This document shows, piece after piece, positions 8,025 through 14,776 of a DNA stretch of 32,407 nucleotides (the first letter of the stretch is position 1; each line of letters opens with the position of its first letter). Both the position numbers and the translations under genes were made by a program. This DNA comes from an uncultured Lachnospiraceae bacterium (lineage in GTDB: Bacteria > Bacillota > Clostridia > Lachnospirales > Lachnospiraceae), in contig CADAKQ010000029.1 in NCBI GenBank assembly GCA_902788555.1, positions 1 to 32,407 on the forward strand. The letters run 5' to 3'. The notes beneath the pieces are model-generated. The model searched no databases. It was not told the origin of the DNA and saw only the letters and a list, made by a program, of their open reading frames with translations.

Positions 8025-9416
8025 ATGTTAATGATAAATCTTTTAATCTTATTGGTTTATCTTATGCTTGCAATTTTAAGCAGAAAACATTTCAGCAAGT
8101 ATAAGAATGTGGTTAAGGCTATAGCCGTATGGATGTATTTAAATTGGAATAAACGGATAAAAAATGTGATTAAACGTTCAGATTTCCGGAAACTTAATGT
8201 GGTTTCCGATTCAAAATTGGATGAAGTCATAAAGGAATATTACGTAAAGATTATTTCAATATGTATGGTGATTATTTTTGTAATAAATTCAGCCTGCATA
8301 GTGCTTTCTGTAAGTAAAAAATTTAATAAGGACAAGCAACCGCAGAATGTTATCGAAAGAGGCGGTTATGATGAGGAGACTGTCTATTATGATGTTTTAA
8401 TAGGCGGTGACGAAAAAAAGCTTTATAAGCTCGAGGTGTATCCGAAGCAATATACCGAGGAGGAGTTTTTAAATGAAGCTGATAAAGTATTTGCAGAGCT
8501 CGAGAGTGACATATTGGGAAATAATCCGGATTTGGAGCATATCGGCAGTGATTTGAAGCTGCCGGCTTCTGATAGAAGGGGAATTTTTGAGATAGACTGG
8601 GTAAATGATTATCCCGAGTACATTTTTCCCTCAGGGAAGATAAGGTTTGATGAAATAAGTAAAGATATAAAGATAGTTCTCAAGGCAAGAATAACGTACC
8701 TTGATATGTCGGCTGAGCATGAATATCAGCTGACACTTATTAAAAAATCATCTTCTGAAGATATAGCAGAAGATATTGTAGCTGTGTTGAACGGTATAGA
8801 AGCAGAAAACCGGGATAAATCAAGCTTTAAGCTTCCTGACGAGATAGATGGACAAAGTATATCTTTAAAAAAAACTGATGAGGATTTTGATAAAAGGCTA
8901 TTTGGTTTGGGACTCTTAGTGTGTACGATTACGATTATTATCTCAAAAAGCAGTCTTAATCAGAGGGTGAAACAAAGGGATGACGTGCTGCTGAAAAAAT
9001 ATCCATCCTTTGTAAACCGCCTTTGGCTGTTCCTTGGAACCGGAATGGGAATCAAGGCATGCTTTATCAAAATAATTGATGAATCAGAGGAGGATTTATT
9101 GATAAGGGAGCTTAAATATACTCTGAATCAGATAAATTCCGGAATGGATGAAGCCGTGGCATATGAGGAATTGGGAACAAGAATTGGACTTCCGCAATAC
9201 AGCAGGCTTATGAGTCACATCAGTCAAAATATAAGGATGGGAACTAAGGACTTAAGAAAATTGATGCTTGACGAAGTAAAAGAGTCATTAATAATGCGAA
9301 AAGAATATGCAAAAAAGAAAGGAGAAGAAGCATCGGTCAAGCTGGTTTTTCCCATGATTATTCTTATGGCGGTTGTAATTGTCATAATTATGATTCCTGC
9401 TTTTGTGAGCTTTTAA
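8025..9416 (+). CDS. tadC: TadC-like platform protein with a large outer-face insertion
   Basis: This 463-residue protein has helix 1 (about 3-19), a strongly basic cytoplasmic loop (20-70), helix 2 (about 73-95), about 195 polar residues (96-291), helix 3 (about 293-310), a T2SSF domain (about 315-440, with KYPSFVNRLWLFLGTGMGI and GLPQYSRLMSHISQNI) and a last helix (443-463). The basic loop sets the inside, which puts the 195-residue stretch outside. TadC proteins usually have about 300 residues and no such domain. It should pair with TadB as the motor platform. GAGGT overlapping the tadB stop is the ribosome site. The inserted domain is not one I can name. Confidence 0.82.
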   Translation: MLMINLLILLVYLMLAILSRKHFSKYKNVVKAIAVWMYLNWNKRIKNVIKRSDFRKLNVVSDSKLDEVIKEYYVKIISICMVIIFVINSACIVLSVSKKFNKDKQPQNVIERGGYDEETVYYDVLIGGDEKKLYKLEVYPKQYTEEEFLNEADKVFAELESDILGNNPDLEHIGSDLKLPASDRRGIFEIDWVNDYPEYIFPSGKIRFDEISKDIKIVLKARITYLDMSAEHEYQLTLIKKSSSEDIAEDIVAVLNGIEAENRDKSSFKLPDEIDGQSISLKKTDEDFDKRLFGLGLLVCTITIIISKSSLNQRVKQRDDVLLKKYPSFVNRLWLFLGTGMGIKACFIKIIDESEEDLLIRELKYTLNQINSGMDEAVAYEELGTRIGLPQYSRLMSHISQNIRMGTKDLRKLMLDEVKESLIMRKEYAKKKGEEASVKLVFPMIILMAVVIVIIMIPAFVSF

Positions 9417-9437
9417 AATCGAAAGGAGGGTTGTGCT

Positions 9438-9611
9438 ATGAATACCTTTGAGAGATTTTTATATGAGGAAGACGGAATGGGCGTTGTAGAAGTCATTTTA
9501 ATAATTGTTGTACTTATTGCAATGGTAGCAATATTTAAGGACCAGATAGAAACCTTGGTAAGTAATATCTGGAAAGCCATCAATAAGGATGCAAAAGATA
9601 TTTATGGTTAG
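9438..9611 (+). CDS. flp: Flp-type major pilin
   Basis: This 57-residue ORF begins MNTFERFLYEEDG and continues with M-G-V-V-E and a single hydrophobic helix (about 18-33), ending KDAKDIYG. This is a class III (Flp/type IVb) prepilin leader: cleavage after G13 leaves M at +1 and the conserved glutamate (E18) at +5. The gene has a strong site, GAAAGGAGG (9421-9429), and sits directly after tadC. The mature subunit would have 44 residues, a usual size for Flp pilins. It should be the main filament subunit. It is short enough to be missed by ORF callers with a length cut-off. Confidence 0.9.
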   Translation: MNTFERFLYEEDGMGVVEVILIIVVLIAMVAIFKDQIETLVSNIWKAINKDAKDIYG

Positions 9612-9615
9612 TTTC

Positions 9616-9629
9616 ACCTTTCAAAAGGT
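9616..9629 (+). other. Small hairpin after the pilin gene
   Basis: ACCTT (9616-9620) and AAGGT (9625-9629) form a 5-bp stem with a TCAA loop just after the pilin stop. No T-run follows. It could stabilise the pilin message relative to downstream genes, but the stem is weak. Confidence 0.25.
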
Positions 9630-9680
9630 CTAAAAGAATTATAAAAAATTATATTAATATCATTCTATCAGGAGGAGAGT

Positions 9681-11078
9681 ATGAATAATAAAGGTCAGAT
9701 TACGGTTTTTATAAGTCTGATTACAACAGTGCTGCTTATACTTAGTATCACAGCCATAAAGCTTTGCAGGTATTTTACAGCAAAGGAAAAGGCTGCTATC
9801 ACGGCGGAGCTGGCAGTTTCAGATGTGAAATCAAAATATAACAGCTATATCTTCGAGCATTATCATATTCTCCTTTTTGATAAAACGGACTATGGAAAGG
9901 GAGAAGCTTATATGGAGGAATTCTTCAATGAAAGTCTGAAAAATAATTTGCAGGATAGCTATGAAGTGAGGGAGACTGCTATAAATAGCTATAATTTAAT
10001 TACAGATAATGAGTGTTATGCTTTAAAAAAACAGATTGAAGATTATACGGTTTATGCAGCTATTGATTATGGTGCGGATAAAATAATTGATAAGACAGGA
10101 GGTAAGGAATCGGGAGTAGAAGACCTGGTTATCGAGGAGATGGACAAAGAAAAGGAAGAGGGGGAAAAAGGACAGCGTAGTGAGGCAGTCTCTGCCCGGG
10201 ATGAAGATGATCCGCGTAAATTTGTAAAGAGTGTAAATAAAATCGGTATAGTGAATTTTCTTGCTCCGGATGATCTTGATATAAGTATGGATGTTATTGA
10301 TTTGTCTGAATGTCCCTCGGGAAGCAGTACGTATTTGGTTGATAATTTTGAAATAAATAGCAGCTTTAAAAGCTATAGCAGATTAAAAAGTGATTTAAAG
10401 AAAAAAACCTCATGGAATGAGTCCTTATATGATGCCGGATGCGGACTCGCATATTCAAAGGAAATGTTTAACAGTGCGGTTAATCAGGATAAAAATGCTT
10501 CGACGGTTTTTGCCTTTGAAATGGAATATCTTATCTGTGGCTCACGGACAGATTATGACAATCTGAATAAAACAGTAAAAAGAATTATAGCTATACGTTT
10601 TCCCATTAATTATTCGTATCTTTTAAAGGATACGGTTAAGATGGCAAGAGTTAAGGAAATTGCTTTTTCACTTAGTCTGGTTACCACTATACCGGAGCCT
10701 GTTTTGAAATATTTGATTGCAGGCTGTTGGGCATATATAGAAGCAATGGCTGATACCAGAGCATTGCTTGCAGGTAAGAAAGTGAAATTTGAGAAAAGCT
10801 CTCTTAATTGGAGAACGGATATAGACAGTATCAGTGACAGTTTTTTTGGGGAACCACAGGATGATGAAAACGGAATGACATACGAGGATTATCTTCTTAT
10901 ACTTCTTTCCCTCAATATGGACAAGGCATATATGCGTATGCTTGACATAATTCAGCTTAATACAAGGCAGTATTATCCTGATTTCAAAATGTGCAATGCT
11001 GCAGTCGGAATGACAGCGGATATAAGTGTGGATTTTGAAGGTAATACCTTTGGTTTTGATATAAGCGGCGGATATTAA
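9681..11078 (+). CDS. DUF5702/TadG-like extracytoplasmic protein of the Tad operon
   Basis: This 465-residue protein starts MNNKGQITVFISLITTVLLI, a short basic/polar tip plus one helix (about 7-28) that resembles TadG-like pseudopilins, though phenylalanine stands where pilins have glutamate at +5. It may therefore be retained as a membrane anchor and not cleaved like Flp. The rest is polar and lies outside, with an acidic/lysine-rich stretch near 140-175. From memory it resembles the DUF5702 family found in Clostridia Tad loci; that match was not run. AGGAGGAG just before the ATG is the ribosome site. The role is probably a minor pilin or assembly factor. Confidence 0.72.
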   Translation: MNNKGQITVFISLITTVLLILSITAIKLCRYFTAKEKAAITAELAVSDVKSKYNSYIFEHYHILLFDKTDYGKGEAYMEEFFNESLKNNLQDSYEVRETAINSYNLITDNECYALKKQIEDYTVYAAIDYGADKIIDKTGGKESGVEDLVIEEMDKEKEEGEKGQRSEAVSARDEDDPRKFVKSVNKIGIVNFLAPDDLDISMDVIDLSECPSGSSTYLVDNFEINSSFKSYSRLKSDLKKKTSWNESLYDAGCGLAYSKEMFNSAVNQDKNASTVFAFEMEYLICGSRTDYDNLNKTVKRIIAIRFPINYSYLLKDTVKMARVKEIAFSLSLVTTIPEPVLKYLIAGCWAYIEAMADTRALLAGKKVKFEKSSLNWRTDIDSISDSFFGEPQDDENGMTYEDYLLILLSLNMDKAYMRMLDIIQLNTRQYYPDFKMCNAAVGMTADISVDFEGNTFGFDISGGY

Positions 11079-11177
11079 TATGATTTTTGTTTTAATGTCC
11101 TCTGTCTTCAGCCCAATAAAAAAATCCTCTCCGGGTGCATGACCAATGAGACAGAGGATATTAAAACAAAAATCATA
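11079..11177. repeat. 99-bp near-perfect palindromic element with TA ends
   Basis: Two 29-base arms (11079-11107 and 11149-11177) pair with one mismatch, which becomes G-U in RNA; the loop has 41 bases. The arms end in TA on both sides, which fits the TA target duplication of Tc1/mariner- or IS630-type miniature elements. The element begins right after the TAA of the upstream gene and ends 15 bases before the next ribosome site. It could be a MITE-like insertion or a long hairpin that processes the operon's mRNA. No transposase is present in the window. Confidence 0.6.
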
Positions 11178-11201
11178 AGTAAAACATATCATGGAGGAAG
11201 A

Positions 11202-11957
11202 ATGATTTATCTTACCGTAAAAAATATAAAAGATTTTTTTAAAAGTGAATATGGAGGTGCTGTTGTTGAAGCAGCACTTGTTATTCCGGTTTTTCTTTTT
11301 ACCATGATAGCCTTTTATTCCATGTGCAGATGTAAACTTGCCGAGGGAGCCTTATATGAGGCTTCATGTGAAACTGCAGAATACATGTCGGAATTTGCCT
11401 ATGTTTCCGAGCCGGATTTTGTTCTTGCGGAGGCTGTTCTACCTCAGTATATGGATGACAGAGAGCTGGTTGAAAAGGGGATAACAGATATAAACTGCTT
11501 TGGAACCACGGGAGTTGATGAGGATGACTATATTACGCTGGTAGTAAACTATAAGCTTAAAATAGAGCTTCCTTATGTACCGAAGCTGGCGAAAGAAAAA
11601 CAGCTAATTATAAGAAAAAGAGCATATATCGGAGAGGGAAAAGAAAATGGTAAAACCGAAGCGGAAGAAAAGGAACGATATGTTTATGTTACCGATAACA
11701 GGGATGTATACCATGAAAGCCGTATGTGTACACATTTAAAGCTCTCTATAAGTAAAAGCACAAAAGAAATTGCCAAGAAAAATGGTTATACACCGTGTGA
11801 GTTTTGTAAGGATAATGGCGGCAGTCAGGTATATATAACGGAGGAAGGCAAAAGATATCACTTGGATATAAATTGCAGCGGATTGAAAAGAACTGTTTAT
11901 AGAATAAAGCTTTCGGATGCAGGAGGATTGCCGGGATGTCAAAGATGTACGGATTAA
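11202..11957 (+). CDS. TadE-like pseudopilin with two tandem His-Cys3 modules
   Basis: This protein has 251 residues from the ATG at 11202, chosen because GGAGG lies at 11193-11197; an upstream in-frame ATG at 11139 falls inside the palindrome. Residues 14-40 are a TadE-type leader and helix (SEYG, then GAVVEAALVIPV), with cleavage predicted after G18 and E23 at +5. After a polar region come two repeats with the same spacing: Y170-H171-x4-C176-x22-C199-x2-C202 and Y219-H220-x4-C225-x20-C246-x2-C249. Four such ligands per module suggest metal binding outside the cell. Similar YH-C-CxxC modules occur at the ends of various secreted proteins. The gene overlaps the next by 22 bases. Confidence 0.78.
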   Translation: MIYLTVKNIKDFFKSEYGGAVVEAALVIPVFLFTMIAFYSMCRCKLAEGALYEASCETAEYMSEFAYVSEPDFVLAEAVLPQYMDDRELVEKGITDINCFGTTGVDEDDYITLVVNYKLKIELPYVPKLAKEKQLIIRKRAYIGEGKENGKTEAEEKERYVYVTDNRDVYHESRMCTHLKLSISKSTKEIAKKNGYTPCEFCKDNGGSQVYITEEGKRYHLDINCSGLKRTVYRIKLSDAGGLPGCQRCTD

Positions 11958-12376
11958 AGAAAAGTGTAAATGGTAACGAAGGAACTGCGGTAGTAGAAGC
12001 TACATTTATTATTCCGGTTGTTGTATTCATTGTTGTGGCAGTCATATTTTTATTTTTGGATGTTATAAATGATGCGGTTATTCAGGGAAATGTATATTAT
12101 GAACTATACACTATATCAAATGCGGATGACTTAAATACTTTCAAGGGGGAACTGGAACAGAAGATTGAGAATGAAATCATCGGAGTAGGCAATAAACCCA
12201 ATATATGTCCGGGTTTATCTTCGGGAAATCTTTTCTGTGAAATAAATGCAAAGGAAGGATTGGGCGGAAAAATATACAGATATCAGGGAGAAAAAATAAA
12301 CTTCAAGAGAGAATATGATAAATGTACGGATAGATTAAGGAGATGGCAGTTGTATGGAGATATATTATGGGAGTAA
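11936..12376 (+). CDS. TadE-like pseudopilin
   Basis: This 146-residue protein starts with a basic tip, then NEG followed by TAVVEATFIIPVVVF, a class III leader with cleavage predicted after G16 and E21 at +5, and one helix to about residue 42. The remaining 100 residues are polar and outside, with two cysteines (in NICPGLSS and NLFCEI). AGGAGG at 11921-11926 lies 9 bases before the ATG. It is probably a minor pilin, paired with the preceding TadE-like protein. It overlaps its neighbours by 22 and 23 bases, so these three genes are translationally coupled. Confidence 0.78.
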   Translation: MSKMYGLKKSVNGNEGTAVVEATFIIPVVVFIVVAVIFLFLDVINDAVIQGNVYYELYTISNADDLNTFKGELEQKIENEIIGVGNKPNICPGLSSGNLFCEINAKEGLGGKIYRYQGEKINFKREYDKCTDRLRRWQLYGDILWE

Positions 12377-13640
12377 GGGGATTAATAATTATATAGAAGC
12401 GGTAATTTCACCTACAGATTCGGAGATATTACAAAGAGCGTATCAGTTTAGGATGCTTGAGGATAACAATATAACGGGAATAATAAAGCCTGTTATCAGT
12501 AAGGCAGATGACCATGTATATCTTAGATTTCCAATAAATTCGCTGTTTGTACTCGATAAGTATTTTATTAAAGAAAAACCGGATATTAGAATACTGAAGG
12601 CTTTGTTGGCGGATTTGCTTGAGTGTATAAATGTAACAGAATCATACCTTCTCAATCCAAGTGATCTTGTTTTGTCTCCGGAATATATGCTCTGGGACGA
12701 GCAAAATAAAAAAATAAACCTGATTTGTGTACCGCTTTACAATAAAGAAATAAAAAACCAAATGAAGAATTTTATGGAATATATAATGCAGGTTTTTGAT
12801 TATAAAAGTCCTGACGGAATTGTAGAGCTGCATCGGATGTATGAGCTTATATCATATGAAAATCTTGGGATTGGTGAGATTATAAAAAGCTTAGATAAAA
12901 TGCAGGAAAAACAAAGCTCTTTTTATGATGAAAAATATTATCCGGAAGATAAAACCGGTTTTGACAATGGGAAATTGGGTCTAAAGACGGATATAGCTAT
13001 AAAGGAAAGAGACGAAGATAGCACAAGGGACAATTATTTTCATGAGATTTTAGTGGCAATAAACTGTGCCGCTGTTATATTATCGGGAGCAGGATATTTT
13101 ATATCAGATAAGTCAAATTTTCTTTTAACATCTTTTTTTATTCTGATGCTCTTACTCATATTAAATATCACTATTTATTTTTTGAAAAAAGAAAAAGAGG
13201 AAGAGATTGATATGGATATGTCGATGGAGGAATTCCGAAGTATGAAAAACGAAGCTTATGATAATCAAAGTGTTGAAAACGAAGCCTATGACAACAGCAA
13301 AATGAATAATAAATCATATGATATGATTCCGGAGAGAAGGAAGAACTATAAGCTTATTCCTTTAAATGACGGAATGCTTGAGCCTCTTGTTGTTTCGTCT
13401 GATAAGGAGGAACTGGTTATAGGAAGAGGAAAAAGAGAGTGCGATTACAGACTTGACAAGGAGCAGATAAGCAGGATACATGCATGTATCAGTGTAAAGG
13501 ACAGGTATATATATATCGAGGATAAGAATTCAACCAACGGAACCTATGTTAATTCAATAAAGCTTAAAGCTTATGAAAAGATTAAGATTAATGCGGGAGA
13601 TATAGTAAGACTTGCAAATGAAGAGTTTTTTGTATCCTGA
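12354..13640 (+). CDS. Membrane protein with DUF6382-like and FHA domains
   Basis: This 428-residue protein ends the Tad operon. Residues 1-170 resemble DUF6382, an uncharacterised domain often fused to FHA; that name is from memory. Two helices lie at about 232-251 and 256-280. A linker holds three decapeptide-like repeats with NEAYDN, NEAYDN and NKSYDM. An FHA domain fills about 342-428, with the phosphothreonine-binding signature intact: IGRG, SRIHA and NSTNGTYVN. FHA domains read threonine phosphorylation, so this protein may tie pilus assembly to a Ser/Thr kinase. Both soluble ends should be cytoplasmic. Function in the pilus is inferred from position. Confidence 0.78.
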   Translation: MEIYYGSKGINNYIEAVISPTDSEILQRAYQFRMLEDNNITGIIKPVISKADDHVYLRFPINSLFVLDKYFIKEKPDIRILKALLADLLECINVTESYLLNPSDLVLSPEYMLWDEQNKKINLICVPLYNKEIKNQMKNFMEYIMQVFDYKSPDGIVELHRMYELISYENLGIGEIIKSLDKMQEKQSSFYDEKYYPEDKTGFDNGKLGLKTDIAIKERDEDSTRDNYFHEILVAINCAAVILSGAGYFISDKSNFLLTSFFILMLLLILNITIYFLKKEKEEEIDMDMSMEEFRSMKNEAYDNQSVENEAYDNSKMNNKSYDMIPERRKNYKLIPLNDGMLEPLVVSSDKEELVIGRGKRECDYRLDKEQISRIHACISVKDRYIYIEDKNSTNGTYVNSIKLKAYEKIKINAGDIVRLANEEFFVS

Positions 13641-13653
13641 GCAAACAAAATCA

Positions 13654-13682
13654 TTGTATTTACACCTCATTTTTGGTATATT
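13654..13682 (+). promoter_or_regulatory. Promoter of the flavodoxin-SCP2 gene
   Basis: TTGTAT (13654-13659), a 17-base spacer and TATATT (13677-13682) with a TGG extension (13674-13676). Transcription would begin near 13689, inside the loop of the hairpin described next. Confidence 0.6.
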
Positions 13683-13706
13683 AGATATATATGTAAAAAA
13701 TGAGGT
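13664..13706 (+). promoter_or_regulatory. Hairpin that hides the next gene's ribosome site
   Basis: ACCTCATTTTT (13664-13674) is the exact complement of AAAAATGAGGT (13696-13706), with a 21-base loop. The right arm holds GAGG (13702-13705), the Shine-Dalgarno of the gene at 13716, and the left arm holds its anti-Shine-Dalgarno ACCTC. Only transcripts from upstream would carry both arms. Confidence 0.6.
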
Positions 13707-13715
13707 TAAGTGAGT

Positions 13716-14732
13716 ATGAAGATTAATATTTACTATGGGGGAAGGGGTTTACTGGAAGACCCAACCTTGTTTGTGATTGACAGAATCGTCCAGGTTCTTT
13801 CCGAATTAAGAGTTGATGTAAAAAGATATAATATGTATGAGGATAAGTCGGGAATTGCTACGCTTCCAAATACACTTAAGGACTGCGACGGAATAATACT
13901 TGCATCAAGTGTTGAATGGTTTGGAATTGGCGGATATATGCAGCAGTTCCTTGATATGTGTTGGTTATATGGTGACAAGGAAAAGATATCCGGACTTTAT
14001 ATGATGCCCGTTGTGGTAGCAACTGCATATGGTGAGCTGGATGCTGAGCTTTCGTTAAAAAAAGCCTGGGATATACTTGGCGGAATATCCATTAACGGTA
14101 TAGCAAGCTATGTTGAAAGCCCGGAGGTTTTTGAAAGAAATTCAGCATTTTTATCTCTCATAGAAAGAAAGGCAGAGGACCTTTACAGGAGTGTAAATCA
14201 AAAACAGGTTAAGCTTCCTACAAGTAATACGGCGGTCAAAAACAACATAATCAAAAAGCATAACATCAAGCTTACACCTCAGGAGAGCGAACAGCTTTCT
14301 AAGTTCGTTGCGGATGACGGTTACGTAAAGAAGCAGAAGGAAGATATAGAGGAGCTGGCTGCTATGTTCAAGCATATGCTTGGAGATGATGATAAGAAGG
14401 AAGAGCCGGTATATGAGGATGATATTGTCGGAGGCTTTTTCAAGAATTATTATCCCGAAAAGGATTTTTCTGCGAAATATGTAATAATTATACCGGATAT
14501 AAGTAAAAATCTTATCATAGATGTAAAGAAGGATGCACCTCTTTCCTGCGAATATGGAGAGAATCAGGAGGCGGATGTCAAGCTTAAGGCAGAAAGCTCA
14601 ATGATGAGAAGCATAATAGACGGAAAGATGACATTCCAAAAGGGCTTTATGTCAGGAGAAATTACGGCAAAGGGTAATTTCAAGACTCTTCGTATGCTGG
14701 ATCAGATTTTCAGATTCAGATATAACAAATAA
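13716..14732 (+). CDS. Flavodoxin-like NAD(P)H/FMN oxidoreductase fused to an SCP2-like domain
   Basis: This protein has 338 residues from the ATG at 13716 (a GTG at 13710 is the alternative; the two lie 10 and 4 bases after GAGG). Residues 1-165 look like a flavodoxin/NADPH-dependent FMN reductase fold: KINIYYGG, CDGIILASSVEWFGIGG as the flavin loop, and PVVVATAYGE. A charged linker follows (about 195-240). The C-terminus (about 245-338) resembles an SCP2 sterol-carrier fold: ISKNLIIDVKKDA, ADVKLKAESSMMRSIIDG, FMSGEITAKGNF. The combination suggests a flavoprotein acting on a hydrophobic ligand. No membrane segment is seen. Substrate unknown. Confidence 0.72.
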   Translation: MKINIYYGGRGLLEDPTLFVIDRIVQVLSELRVDVKRYNMYEDKSGIATLPNTLKDCDGIILASSVEWFGIGGYMQQFLDMCWLYGDKEKISGLYMMPVVVATAYGELDAELSLKKAWDILGGISINGIASYVESPEVFERNSAFLSLIERKAEDLYRSVNQKQVKLPTSNTAVKNNIIKKHNIKLTPQESEQLSKFVADDGYVKKQKEDIEELAAMFKHMLGDDDKKEEPVYEDDIVGGFFKNYYPEKDFSAKYVIIIPDISKNLIIDVKKDAPLSCEYGENQEADVKLKAESSMMRSIIDGKMTFQKGFMSGEITAKGNFKTLRMLDQIFRFRYNK

Positions 14733-14739
14733 TCGATTC

Positions 14740-14758
14740 GCTCAAAAAAGCTTTGAGC
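14740..14758 (+). other. Small hairpin ahead of dnaX
   Basis: GCTCAAA (14740-14746) and TTTGAGC (14752-14758) form a perfect 7-bp stem with loop AAAGC. No T-run follows, so it is not a classic terminator; it sits just before the dnaX ribosome site AAAGGA (14763-14768). Confidence 0.3.
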
Positions 14759-14776
14759 ATGGAAAGGACATAGATT

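Noticed and set aside
11139-11201. Upstream in-frame ATG for the first TadE-like gene
   Set aside because: It lies in the palindrome loop and lacks a ribosome site; the ATG at 11202 has GGAGG and begins a normal TadE leader.
14733-14776. SRP RNA gene next to dnaX
   Set aside because: Some Firmicutes have it near dnaX, but the gap is only 44 bases and holds just one short hairpin.
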